The notes under the pieces were generated by a model. That model was not told the origin of the DNA. It worked only from the letters and a program-made list of their open reading frames with translations, and did not search any database. A DNA stretch of 64,000 bases, from contig NW_015622543.1 of assembly GCF_000835495.1 (NCBI RefSeq), positions 930,001 to 994,000 of the forward strand. The letters run 5' to 3'. Numbering within the stretch: the stretch's first letter is position 1; every line of letters begins with the position of its first letter. Shown here piece after piece: positions 21,662 through 33,448 of this stretch. Source of the stretch: Cladophialophora immunda (Eukaryota; Ascomycota; Eurotiomycetes; Chaetothyriales; Herpotrichiellaceae). Position numbers and translations under genes: made by a program.

Positions 21662-22600
21662 CTTGGATGATATGCTCAAGTACCGGACAGTGTGTGTGTG
21701 TGTCACAGTTTCAACGGCGCTCAATCAAGGTCGCGATGTCAACGTATCTTCAAGAGAAGGAATCAAGAAAGCGAGATTTAGACCACATTCGGACCCTCGC
21801 ACCCATTTTACAGTCTGGAGCAAATGATCAAGCCTGCGGTTATGAAATCATGACGTTTTGCGGAGTGTTTACATCACCAGGAGCTGAAACAAGATGTCGG
21901 TCGGTACAAGCCAGAGCTCATTGATGACAGCATGAGTTGTCGCCTTCGGTGTTTTCAATAGGCATGGAAAGGGAGGCCAGAATAGACGGCTCCAAACTTT
22001 TGTCCCGTCATGTGCAAGAAAACAGCAAAGGAATACCTCGAGGCTGCTTGGTGCCAGGACCACCACTTACAACGTGCTGATAAGATAAGAGCTTGCTCGG
22101 AATCGATACCCGTCAGACATTTCGTGTTCGGCAGATCCTTTTGTGTGCCTGATATGCCTGGTATGCATTATATGCGAAGCACCATCCTGCGTCTTCTCTC
22201 TCCACTTCCTCCAACATAACAATGGATATAACGGACAACACCCTCCGTGGATCCCACAAAAGCACGATGGATCAACATACATCTTCTGCATACGGAGTGT
22301 GTCTCTCCTCCCCGGCAAAACACCTCGGCAATGTATCCGGGGCTGCGGATAGACACCGCGGGGAGATGTACGGGGCATCCTTCTCCATTTCGACTCTGCT
22401 AGTTGGTGCATCGGTTATGTCCATTGACGCCAATGTCGATCCGTCCTTTTATCCCCAGATCTCTCCAGGAAGTTACCTCGCCCAGAAACCATGTTAAAGA
22501 TACCAGTCATCCCTAAACTTGCCACTTCAGTACTCATTAGCATCTTTTCTCTCTAAAGCATAACTGAACAGACTAAGGCCACAACCTATTAGTCTCTGCT
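21662..22600. promoter_or_regulatory. Divergent intergenic region DUF2237 / MFS exporter
   Basis: Promoters of both flanking genes. A (GT)n-like run TGTGTGTGTGTG lies near 21691-21702. Open frames at 22010-22497 overlap in several registers and have no domain, so I read them as chance. Confidence 0.35.
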
Positions 22601-24295
22601 ATGCTAAACAGGCATGGCTCACAAAAAGATGAAGCTTCGAATGAAGATGTCATGATCCCTATAGCCGTTGATGGCGCTGTGGAGGTGGCGGTTCAGAATG
22701 TACCTCTGCAAAACGATCCACGATACCCATCCACGCCTGATGCCAATGGCATTGAACATCGATACTTGACCTTTGAAACAGATATTCCACTGAATCCGGT
22801 ACTACCATCCGGGGCCAAGAATGAGCTTCCACCCTGTCCAAATCTGCGCGATTACGACAACCCATTCACCTGGTCGCTCACCCGGAAGAATCTCATGACT
22901 TATCTCTCCTGCTCAGTCAATATCACTGCTGCCTACTCCGCCGGCTCTTATGCTTCGCCGACAGCACAGTTGACTGAAAAATGGGGGATCTCTGCCGTGG
23001 CATACAAGACTGGCATTACTATCTTTACAGCCGGGTTTGGAATTGCTCCTATGGTGCTGGCACCATTCTCAGAGATCAATGGAAGGAGACCTGTCTTCAT
23101 CTTTACCGGAATCCTCTTCGTCATATGTCAAATTGGCTGCGCAGTGACCGACTCGTTTGCAGGGATGCTGCTGGCTCGATTCTTCCTCGGTGTTGGAGGG
23201 TCTACATTCTCTACCATGGTCGGCGGCATTCTCGCAGATGTTTGGGTCACAGCTGACCGCAATGGTCCCATGGTCCTCTTCACGGGAGCAACCTTGTTTG
23301 GTACCGGTCTAGGGCCTTTGGTATCCGGTTTCGTTGCACAGCGCACTTCATGGCGTTGGGTGTTTTGGATACAGGTCGTCACCAGCGGTACCTTGGTCAG
23401 TCTTGTCACCATTTTCTTCAAGGAAACGCGGGGTAGTATCATTCTCAGTCGCAAGGCGAAGTTGCTAAACAAGTGGTACGAGCAACTGGAGGCCGCAGGA
23501 GCCCTGGGAATGGAGGTGGAGGGCGATAGCCTAGACCCAGAAAAGAGCTTGAAGAGGTATTGTCGAATCCGGTGGAAGGTGAAAACAGACGAAGAACGAT
23601 TGTCGCTAAGCCGAATGATCGCGGTCTCCCTCTATCGACCTATTCACATGCTAGTCACCGAGCCTGTGGTCTTCTGGTTCAGTCTCTGGATTGCATTTTC
23701 CTGGGCGGTACTGTACCTCCAATTCGGGTCGATTCCTCTAGTCTTTGAAGTCAATCACGGCTTCAACCTAGAGCAGACCGGAGCCATATTTACAGCCATG
23801 TGCGTCGGAGCGATTATCTCCACGATCCTGAGCATCTGGCAGGAGAAATGGGCGGCTAAGCACTACCCGGTCAAGATCAACGGCAGCCCAGAAGGGAGGC
23901 TGATGTTCACCTGCATCGAATCGGCTTTTATGCCAATTGGCTTATTTTGGTTCGGTTGGACATGTTACTCCTCCATCCACTGGATTGTGCCCACGATTGC
24001 CATCGGGGTCGCCACAATGGGCATCTTCAGCATCTTCCTCGGAACCTTCAACTACACAGCGGACTGCTATCATATGTATGCGAGCTCGGCCCTTGCAGCT
24101 TCGGGAGTCTGTCGAAACTTACTGGGAGGGTCGTTCCCACTGGTGACAAATCAATTGTTTACAAACCTTGGGTTCCAGGCTGCGAGTAGCCTCTTGGGCG
24201 CCATCGGGCTCGCGTTGACTCTCGTACCTTGGGTCCTTGTCCTGTACGGACCGAAGATCAGGGCTAGGAGCAAGATTGCGAGCTCATTCACTTGA
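22601..24295 (+). CDS. MFS transporter, DHA1 drug:H+ antiporter type
   Basis: A 12-segment plasma-membrane exporter of the major facilitator superfamily. The gene is one exon of 564 residues. The N-terminal 85 residues are hydrophilic, then PFTWSLTRKNLMTYLSC leads into helix 1. The loop between helices 2 and 3 has FSEINGRRPVF, a form of MFS motif A. Helices 4-5 carry ARFFLGVGGSTFSTMVGGILADVW and FGTGLGPLVSGFVAQR, the antiporter motif C that marks the drug:H+ exporters. A central cytosolic loop of about 70 residues separates the halves. The C-terminal half includes FLGTFNYTADCYHMYASSALAASGVCRNLLGG, typical of the fungal Tpo/Flu1/caffeine-resistance branch. The substrate may be a toxicant, polyamine or metabolite and cannot be set from sequence. 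Confidence 0.88.
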   Translation: MLNRHGSQKDEASNEDVMIPIAVDGAVEVAVQNVPLQNDPRYPSTPDANGIEHRYLTFETDIPLNPVLPSGAKNELPPCPNLRDYDNPFTWSLTRKNLMTYLSCSVNITAAYSAGSYASPTAQLTEKWGISAVAYKTGITIFTAGFGIAPMVLAPFSEINGRRPVFIFTGILFVICQIGCAVTDSFAGMLLARFFLGVGGSTFSTMVGGILADVWVTADRNGPMVLFTGATLFGTGLGPLVSGFVAQRTSWRWVFWIQVVTSGTLVSLVTIFFKETRGSIILSRKAKLLNKWYEQLEAAGALGMEVEGDSLDPEKSLKRYCRIRWKVKTDEERLSLSRMIAVSLYRPIHMLVTEPVVFWFSLWIAFSWAVLYLQFGSIPLVFEVNHGFNLEQTGAIFTAMCVGAIISTILSIWQEKWAAKHYPVKINGSPEGRLMFTCIESAFMPIGLFWFGWTCYSSIHWIVPTIAIGVATMGIFSIFLGTFNYTADCYHMYASSALAASGVCRNLLGGSFPLVTNQLFTNLGFQAASSLLGAIGLALTLVPWVLVLYGPKIRARSKIASSFT

Positions 24296-24866
24296 GACAG
24301 CATTGTTTGACTACTGCCTATGACTTTAGCGAGTTCAGCATAACCTGGATTGAAGTATCGCCCAGCCAATTTTTGAGGGAAAGAGCCTCCACCCTCGGAA
24401 TACCAGGCCTTAATCTTTTGGCCAGAGGGCAGAGAAATGTCAACGAGAGAGGTTAAGCTACTAGTCCTCACTTCCGACAATCGCAACAGACAAGCCACAT
24501 CGATAGCAATCTCTGCAGGGGGAGGACCATGCTGACGACTGCAAAACTTGCCAGGGTTGAAGTCCGATAGAGCTTCACGACCCGATATTATGGGTTTCGT
24601 TCTGACTCTCTCAAATTCCATCATATTTGATAGCTCGCCTCGCCGAACCTTCACTACCTGCGTGAATTGGTAGTACATTCTCGGGTGAGCTGAGTGAGGA
24701 CGGGAGCCATGGAATGCTATCATGGAGAGAAAGGCGGAGTGGAACCCAATGGATTATGGCAGGACTTTTGTTCAAGATTGTAGTATATACAACAGGCGCA
24801 CGCGGCAGAATTGGTTAGTCGCAAACGCCACAACAACTGCAGGTCAGCTTCCAGGATCTGGCCGGA
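24296..24866. other. Convergent spacer between two MFS genes
   Basis: 3' UTRs of the DHA1 exporter (plus) and sugar porter (minus). The open frame on the minus strand at 24151-24723 overlaps the exporter's end and has no domain. Confidence 0.35.
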
Positions 24867-26948
24867 CTAAAAATCCTCTTTCTGACCCTCGTGTGTGAAG
24901 TTGTCGATGTTCTCCGAAACGGACGTGACGGCCACCTTCTCCCCTTCGAGCTGGCCAACCCGGCGCTCGGCGTCGGTATAGTGAACTTCGGCCGGGCGGA
25001 AGGGGTTGAACGGGACCGCAAAGATGGCGTCGATCTCTTCAAGAGCGCGACCCTGTCACAAGACATGCAGCGTCAGCTTGATCATCCACTCGGAGGAACT
25101 GGCCGTGGAGACGGTCCAACTCACCTTGGTCTCGGGGAGGAAGAGGAAAGTAAAGAAGAAGGCGAGAATGGAGATGCTGCCAAACACCCATCCGACCCCG
25201 AAGTGGATGTTGTTGATCATGTAGGGGATGACAAAGTTGGTCACAAACGCCCACACCACGTTCCACGACGTCCCTAGTGCTTGCGTCTTTTCTCGCACCG
25301 CGGCGTTAGGAATCTCGGAGCCGAGAAGATACGGGATCGAAGCGCCACCCATCTGCGGACGGAGATTGTCAGCGTATTCATCTCGCAGAAGGACCGTTGG
25401 GGATCTGGCACTCACATTGTAACTAAATGCGTACAGCATAAATGCAGCCACAATCATGTTTTTGTCACTCGCCGTCTTGTGCCCCATACCACCAAGTCCG
25501 GCCAACAAGTATATCCAGAAGGCCTGGAAAGAGTATGTAATCATGAGGCTGTACCGACGACTATAAAAACAACAGTCAGCTAGGGCACGGACACCAAACA
25601 AGAAGTATGACTGGACATCTGAACTTACCCAAGTTTGTCGACCAAGTACATGCCTGGGAGGACTGAAAGGAAGCTGAGACAGCTATTAATGATGGGATAG
25701 GTGAAGGCCTGATCCGCGTATCCGTTCGTCTTATAGAATGTTGTCTGGTAGGTGGAAACAAAGGCTTGGCCGGTAGTCTGTGGCACACCGGGTTAGACAA
25801 CCAATTGACAGGCTCAGAGAAGAGTGACACCTACCTGCTGGAAAAAATAGTACACAATGACAATGGCCGTTCGTCGGAGATTAGTTCCGCGCACGAGGTC
25901 CAACCACGGGGCCTTGTGGACTTGCTCACGAAGAGCCTCTCTGATGGCATGGATCTCGGCGGCGCACTTGTCATCAGAACCGTCGCCTTTCGGCCTGAGT
26001 CGGCGGAGGGCGGCAATGGCCTCGCTGTCACGATCCTTCGACAAGAGCCAGCGGGGAGAGCTAGGAATGAACATGGTGAAGAGGATTATCACTGCGGGAT
26101 CGCGTTAGCGATATTGGACCATCGTCAGCGTGCGAGGGAAGGTGATGGATCCACTCACGGACGGGGAAAATAAATTGGATGCCAGTGACCGCTTTCCAAC
26201 CCAGACCGTCGGTTCTGGTCGAGAATGCCTTGTTGACCCCAGAGGCGACGACTGTTCCGGCGTTGAGAAAGAGTTGGAGAGAGACGACAACGAGGCCACG
26301 GAATGGCGCCGGGACGATTTCAGACTGGTAGGTGCTGGTTATGCCCGTCAGTTTCGCGCAAATAACCCAGTTGGGGTGTTGAGAGCTCACGTCACGTCGA
26401 CTTCGACCAGGCCAACCGACATATAGACAATAATGCGACCAACGATAAACTGTGCGAAGCGCCCGGATCCTACGCCAGTGCCAGCTGCGGTGATTTCGAC
26501 TAGATGGGACACAAATGAGCTTGGAGAACACAGCTGGGCTAAGGGAATGAATTAACTCACTGATAATCCCGACGAACGAGACCGCTGACAGCCCAAAGAA
26601 CACTGCACGGTGGCCAAACCGCTCAATAGCCGGACCGGCGAGCAAGCACCCAAGGAACTTGCCAATGAAGGCGAGAGAGGACAGCAGCGATGTATGGAGA
26701 GAATCGATGGAGTATTTATCGGTCGAGGGATGGTACGAGCCAAACTGCCTCACGAAGCCCTGAAGAGGGTGTCAGTGGTGTCCCCAATCAATCCCATGCA
26801 CAGAACCCGGGCCACTCACGGGATTGGCGAGGATACCTCCAAAACTCCCAGTGTCATACCCAAAGAGCATGTCGCCCACCAGCAGGCAAAAACAGGAGAA
26901 GAGAAGCATAGGGGTCACCATGGACCACGCCGAAGGAGGGTTTGCCAT
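24867..26948 (-). CDS. MFS sugar porter (alpha-glucoside/hexose type)
   Basis: A 12-segment proton-coupled sugar importer of 525 residues in nine exons: 26948-26820, 26759-26561, 26499-26391, 26334-26159, 26091-25835, 25777-25629, 25560-25416, 25352-25125 and 25052-24867. Every join keeps the frame and the introns are 56-72 bp. Sugar-porter landmarks are DMLFGYDTGSFGGIL in helix 1, AGPAIERFGHR (motif A), VGRIIVYMSVGL, the signature TTYQSEIVPAPFRG, PSSPRWLLSK, VDKLGRR and FLPETKGRALEEID. YLLGSEIPNAAVREKTQALG resembles the maltose/alpha-glucoside permease branch, but the substrate is not certain. It diverges from the sulfatase with 804 bp between the start codons, suggesting coordinated expression. 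The C-terminal tail is polar and ends EGQKEDF. Confidence 0.9.
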
Positions 26949-27752
26949 GGCAGCGGTGGTAGTTCAGGGTCTGAATGATGTGTCTCTCTCAGAGGTTGTC
27001 GCAGGCTGGTAACAGGACGATGGGAGACGCAGCTCTGAATTGGCGCATATGCATCTGGGGCGACGATGCAGTGGGGTCCTCGCTGGTCTTATATCCAGAG
27101 AGAGACAATTAGTCTCGAACGTGTCCAGGAGTCCCCATGGGGACCCTGGGTGAGGTGAAGAAGAGGCGAAGAGGCGAAGAGGGTGAGGAGGAGAGAATTC
27201 CGAGCGAGAAGTATAACTGCGCCTCTCGGAGCGAGTCTTCGCCCGGAGCGCAGTGGCACAAGGACACCAAAAACCCACCTCAGCCTTCCGAGCGAGATCA
27301 CCTTTCACGCTTTCATCAAGCCTCGCCGTCACTCCATCACTCTTCTGATCAGAGCGAACACACGGCATTTGCAATCTGCTCCTGGCGCATTCTCCCGCAC
27401 GCCGTCTGAGATCCCAAAAATACCGGAATCCACGCCTCCAGGGGCGCAGTCTCCTCCACAGTTCGTCTTCCGGCTTCCCTCCCCTCCATCTCGCTTGCAT
27501 TCCTAGGCCTGAAAACCGGTCATGCATCCCTCTTTTTCCGAGCATAGACTTTCCGTGTAAGATGTTGACAAGATATTTTCTGCATCGCGCGCCTTTTGGG
27601 GACTTTGAAATAGACGTACCAGCAGATGAGACGGCTCGGTGGTGTATAACAGACTCTCTCACCACGTCCACATTGGCGCCATTTCAGCCAAGTTTCACTC
27701 ACTTACTAGACAATCGCAACCCCCCGTAGGTCGTCCTGTTGAAGGTATCAAG
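26949..27752. promoter_or_regulatory. Divergent promoter region, sugar porter / sulfatase
   Basis: An 804-bp spacer with the two start codons facing away from each other. An open frame continues upstream of the sulfatase ATG to 27639 but has no other ATG. A purine-rich GAAGAGGCGAAGAGG-like stretch lies near 27158-27190. I see no gene. Confidence 0.4.
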
Positions 27753-30137
27753 ATGAACGGTGGGCCCAACGGGATGCCCAAGCGTCCCAACTTTCTCTTT
27801 ATCCTCGCCGACGACCTTGCAAGTTGCGTCCTCCCTCAGGCCAAAAGCCTTGCTAATGATCGAGTTGCCAGGGTTTCTCCGATATAGGATGCTATGGCGC
27901 CGAGATCCAAACTCCGAATATCGACCGTCTGGCCGCCGAGGGCGTTCGTATGCTCAATGTCCACGCCGCAGCGGCTTGCTCGCCCACGCGCGCAATGCTT
28001 CTGAGCGGAACCGATGCACATCTCGGTGGGCTTGGCGTGTTGATCGAATACAAGAACAGCGAGAAAGGAGCGAAACGGTGGTCTGGCAAAGCAGGGTACG
28101 AGGGATATCTGAACAATGAAGTGGCAACCTTGCCTGAAATCCTGACAGATCATGGATATTTTACCGCCATGTCCGGCAAGGTCAGTCCTTCGTTGCTCCG
28201 TGGCTGCCTCTCGCCCTCATATGGGGCAACCTGCACGTCTAGTCGAGCTATCCGGGAACTAACCAGTCTGCAGTGGCATTTGGGGCTACGTGCCTCTCAG
28301 GGGCCGTGGGAACGCGGTTTTCAGAAAGCATTCGCTATGCTGCCGGGTTGCTGCAACCACTATGGTTGGGAGCCAGTCCAGGAGACCTTCCCCGTCGGTG
28401 GTCGGCCAGTCCATGCTGAGAAGGGCAAAAAGGTTCAAATGTGAGTTCAAGACGATGGCGGGCCATTCTGGCGGGATATCAGGAAAGGCGTGGAACGAGA
28501 CGAACTGACCGCGCTACTTGACCCCAGAGCACCCAACAAGACGGAGGACCCCGAGGGTTTCTACTCTACCGATTATTATACCAATCGATTGATCAATTTC
28601 CTCGAGACTCGGTCTGACGTCGAGGCTGCAAAGCCGTTCTTCGCCTTTTTACCGTACACCGCTCCCCATTGGCCCCTCCAATGCTCCAAGTCGCAACGCG
28701 ATAAGTGAGTACAGACCCAACTCCGACCTTTTGCAGCTTCCACCTCGAGCCGTGGAACAATAACTTTACGGCGAGGGCTGAACTAATCCTTCCGTCATAG
28801 GTACGCGGGAGTGTACGATGACGGTCCCTACGCCTTGAGGGAACGCCGACTGAGAAAGCTCACTGAGATGGGAATTATAGACAAGTCTGTTATCCCGCAC
28901 AAGGTTGAGACAACCACTCAAGGCGTTGGGGAATGGGACGACCTTACGCCCGAAGAAAAGAAGCTCTCGAGCCGGGCGATGGAAGCATACGCTGGCATGG
29001 TCGACTCCATCGACGTCAATGTCGGCAAGGTGGTAGAGTATTTGAAGAAGACTGGAGAGTACGACAACACGTTCATAGTGTTCATGAGTGACAACGGTGC
29101 GGAGGGTGCTGCGTGAGTCCTGTGTCTCTCCTTCACATCAACTTAAGACTTGAACTGATCAATGTGATTCTTGGTATGCAGATTGGAGGCTGTCCGTGGG
29201 TTGAGACTGTTGCACCTATTTCAATACACACAGGCTGACTGACTTCTCGCAGCGGTTATGGGGGACAACATCAAACGCGCGATCCACCAGTACTACGACA
29301 ACTCGTACGAGAACATTGGCTCCTGGAACTCCTTCACTTGGTATGATTTGTACGATCGAGCAAACTGGTCTGAGCTGACGTCGGAACTCTAGGCTTGGTC
29401 CGCTTTGGGCTCAGGCGTCGACCGCGCCTTCGAGGTTGTTCAAATGCTACCCATCCCAAGGCGGGATCCTGGTGCCCTGCGTGGTCAAACCCCCCGCCAA
29501 ATCATTTCTGCCCTCATTCTCTGCCGGGTCCTTCAATCGCTCCTTTGCGACCGTCATGGACTTTGTGCCTACTTTCCTCGAACTAGCCGGCGCCTCCCTG
29601 CCCAGTCCGATGGAGCGAAGGAAATGTGAATGCCAGGGCAAGGACACCGCCCCGCGCAAGATGACGACTTTCCGAGGGAGAAACGTGCATGCCGTCCGCG
29701 GCAAATCGTGGATTCCGTTCTTCTCCCGCGGGAAGAGAGCAGAGGACAACGAGATGTGGGCCATCCACTCATCCTCCGAGCCCGTGGGGTGGGAGCTGTT
29801 CGCGCGCGGCGCACTGCGGAAGGGAGACTGGAAGATTGTCCACTTCTCCAAGGAACGGGGAGGCGCGGGCGAGGGCGACGACGGCTGGGAACTTTTCAAC
29901 GTCGTCGACGATCCCGGAGAAACCAACGACCGGGCCCAGGCCGAGCCACAGAAGCTCCAGGAGCTGCTGGCGTGCTGGGACGAGTATGTAAGTGAGTGCG
30001 GCATCGTGTGGGGCCCGGGTGCCATGGCTCCTGGGCTGGGCAGGGATGAGGCTCCGGAGTTGTGGGAGGATGAGATTGAGCTACAGAAATCGTGGATGGG
30101 GGCGAGGGGAGGCGAAACACCTGTGCCTTGTCAATGA
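27753..30137 (+). CDS. Sulfatase (arylsulfatase type), intracellular
   Basis: Hydrolyses sulfate esters using a formylglycine made from cysteine. The 625 residues come from eight exons: 27753-27818, 27872-28180, 28274-28440, 28528-28704, 28801-29112, 29182-29195, 29253-29340 and 29393-30137. The metal-binding start is NFLFILADDLGFSDIG (D20, D21). The signature CSPTR lies at 58-62 with C58 the formylglycine site, then MSGKWHLG, FMSDNGAEGAA, a folded middle and GDWKIVHFS near the C-terminus. Intron 1 is GC-AG (CTT|GCAAGT). Exon 6 has only 14 nt, and skipping it breaks the frame. The protein starts directly at the catalytic core with no signal peptide, so it probably acts inside the cell on imported substrate. 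The divergent sugar porter fits that idea. Aryl versus sugar sulfate cannot be told. Confidence 0.9.
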
Positions 30138-30415
30138 AAGGACAGATTTCCGGGCTGGGGTTTAGAGCATGTACGATGATATCTAGATATACACATATAT
30201 GGATCCTCAGCAGGCGGGCGACGTTGAACGGCCGTTGCTGCGAGGGGCGTCGTGTGCCGGTATTTTGGTCGTTGAATTTATGAACCAGAGCTTCAGGGTC
30301 TGTCAGATAGCTGTACCTGAAGATAGATCTGAATGTACTATTCATATAGGTCCAACTGGTGCAAACCACATCACGTCTCGTGCTCGGATCGCCCAACCCC
30401 AAGTCTCTCTGCGCG

Positions 30416-33400
30416 TTACATCTGAGGGAAAGCCCTCGTCAGGTCACCGCTGTTCTGAGACCACGGCAAGCCCGAGTCATCCAAGAGCCACGAGTAATCC
30501 AGCGAAAACGCTTGGTCGGCGTTCTCGGGCTGCGCGAGCCCCCACCACGGCTGCGCGATATGCGTTATGTCACCCGCCTCAACGCCTTGTGCTTCGGACA
30601 GATCCAAGGGGGCGTTCGCTTGCTCCGCGTACGGGAGGGGTTGAGCTGTCGCCGTCGTCGTCGTCGAGGAGGAAGGCGGCCTCAGAGCGTTCCGGACGTC
30701 CATGGCGTCAAGGCGTGGCGAAGGGGCCGCTGAGGGGGGCGCCGTCGTCTCTTCGCCGACCTTGTACTCCAGCAGGGCTTCGTCGCGTGCCGCGTTGGTG
30801 GACGACGACTCGGCGCCGCGGCGGATCCGTTCGAGCTTCGCCCACCGAAAGTCGCGGAAGTCGTACTCGGCGGCATCTTGTCCGACGAGTCGGTACTCGC
30901 TAGAAGGCATTGCGTTAGTCAGGATCTAGCTCACCACCGCACATACGAGGGATCGACAGACCTTCGAAACGCCGCAAAGTCGGTCTGGTTGAGGAGGTGC
31001 GTGCAGTCACTGCGCAGGAGCCGGAGAACGGCTTCGATATGCTTTGAAGTTTGACGACGTCAGTTAACATGCCATCCCGTGCCGTGTTCTGGCTTACCAG
31101 CTGCTTGACAAACTCGGATCGTTCTGCAATGTCCCGAATCACGGTGAGGAGATGCGCAATTGCCTCCATCAGCTCAGGCGCTTTGGGGTCAACGAAGGGA
31201 TCCGTCTCGGACAAGCGACGAGGCTCGAAGAGAAGGACTGTCGTATTTTAGGTCAGCAGGGCCAAGGTGGACGACCAAAGAAGAAGGCACCCGTACTCTC
31301 AAGGGCGACATATGCTTGTACGCCAATCTGGGGATCAAAGCTGATACCAGCCTTTAGGCCTTCCGAGATGAGTCCAGCTATTGGTAGAGCATGAGAGATT
31401 CTGTTCCGCCGCGCGCCGGCTACAAGCTCTGATTTGGCGGGGTCGCCTTGATATACTTGCAAGGCAGCGCGGCCAATGACAATAAAGAGGTTGTGACGTA
31501 AGATGTGTAAGAGGATGAAGGTGATTAGCCGGTCACGATGCAGAAACATGTTGTCGGAGTTGAAATGGAACCGCTTGGGCAAGGCAGCAATAACCTCCTC
31601 TATATCAGCCTCAATGGCGACCAGCTCGGTCGACAGCTGATCAACGCTCTGCTCCTTGTGAGAGGCGCGAAAGGCAAAGTGGAGAGCCCGACGACGTGCG
31701 GCAGCAGTTCGAAGGAGGTATGCAGACATGTCGAGGGGCGCTCGGTCGAGGTTAGCGGCATTGGCATTGGCAGCGTCGGCAGGATTGTAGAAAAGTGGCT
31801 CGGTTACGACCGTCTCGTCGGCCAGGAAGCTTGCCTGGTCGCACGGAAGTTGGAGACGATAGGCCTTTTCGTCGACAATGTGGAATCCGTATCGCCCTCC
31901 ATCGACAATGGTGTCGACATAAAAGGTCGACCACGCCACGCGCCGGAGAGCTTCGCAGGACAGAAGAGGCGACAGTCGCAGATTGGAGGCGAATTTTGCC
32001 GGGTAAGTACGGTCGAATGTCTGTAAAGACATCATCTGCATCATTCTAGATAGAGTATCAATTTCCAGGCATCTCGAGAGCCAGTGTGGCAAGGACAGCA
32101 ACAATCTATTAACCAGACCGCTCACCTTGTGCAATTAGCGCCTAACAGCCAGGCAGACGTAAAGTTGCCGCGATTCAAATCGTAATGTTGGGCTAGCAGG
32201 AGTGTCTGCTCATGCAGTTAGTCCCCGAGTATAGAGCAACAAACAACTGGACTTGGTTCATGAGAATAGCAACAAAAAAGCTGTGCGAATATGCCGCCAC
32301 GCACCATCAGCTGGATCGCTCCAAATCCCTGGTACATGCGCGGAAGAAGACTGCTAATCGCCGTATTTGCCCAAGCATCTGCTTTCGCCAAGTTCTCCGG
32401 GGTGGCCTTGGTCGCAAACCTGCGTACGGGTGATAAGTCGAATGTTGTACCATTAGATGGAAGGAGCTCACCGCATCGCGCTGGCGATCATCATAAGAGT
32501 CAATTCCCGCGGAGCCTTGCCTTTGGAGAGGAGACGATTGAAATGGAGCTGGTGAATAAATGCGAAGAAGCCGAAATCTGAGGGCGTGTGATCAGCAACA
32601 AGTCTGTAAGAGACGAGAACGAACAAAATGACTCACGGTGAACAGAGGAGAAATAGAGCTGGACGAGATCCTCAAGCTCTTTGCCGGTCGGCAGCTGACC
32701 CAGAGGCGTTGACGCCAACGGCACATCGGTAATTGGTGGCAAACCCTCTAGCTCACGACCCTGTTGTGGAGGGGCAGCTGGAGGATGTTCGTGCTCAACG
32801 TCGGGGTTATTGATCTGTGAGCGCTGGGGGTTGTACGTGGAGGGCAGCAACGTGGTGGGAGAAACGACCATGGACCTGCTGTTGTCGCTCGGGAGAAGGG
32901 GCAGAGATCTAGACGCTGTTGCTTCACCGTCTTTTTGGGATCGCACGCATTCGATGCCCAAGTTGCTGCACTTGACGCATGCATTATCTATGTCCCCGAC
33001 GCATTTGAGCTGCATTCGGCCATTGTCAGATGAATGGGGCAACGGGATTGCTTGTTAATCGGCTCGCAAATGTGGAAGCAGTGATACCTTCTTCTCCCTA
33101 CAGAAGTCGCAGGCTGTCGCGTTAGGTCTCCTTGAGGGCTTTGCTCTCTTGTCGTCAGGCCCGGGCCAAGCACAGGTCCTCTTGCCTTTGAGGCATTGGA
33201 TGCACTCTGGTTTCGTCTCGTCACATTTCACCTGCAGCATTCATCTCGCATTGGCTAGCTGTCGCGTCAGATGTAGTGGATACGCGGCTTACCCTCCTAT
33301 ACCTGCATGTGCGACATCCTGTCCGTGTCCGATGGATCACGGATCTTGTTCTCGGTGACGATTCGTTCGGCGGAGAGCTGGTGAGAGGGTGAACCGGAGC

Positions 33401-33448
33401 GTCATCGGAGCGCCCAGACGGGGGAGTCCATGTCCCTATGTCATTCAT
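30416..33448 (-). CDS. Transcription factor with two tandem Zn2Cys6 clusters and fungal_trans domain
   Basis: A nuclear regulator of 817 residues in ten exons: 33448-33293, 33231-33088, 33009-32637, 32577-32472, 32419-32305, 32205-32126, 32045-31297, 31237-31098, 31041-30935 and 30899-30416. All phases agree. Cluster 1 has C45, C48, C55, C62, C65 and C72. Cluster 2 has C93, C96, C103, C111, C114 and C121, only 20 residues later. Each is interrupted by a phase-0 intron at the same spot, two residues before the third cysteine (RR|VKC, KK|LKC). The fungal_trans domain includes VQLYFSSVHHFGFFAFIHQLHF, LLAQHYDLNRGNFTSAWLLG and EALRRVAWSTFYVD. The C-terminal 160 residues are Ser/Thr/Ala-rich and acidic. 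It lies tail to tail with the sulfatase 278 bp away and could regulate it, which is inference. Confidence 0.88.
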
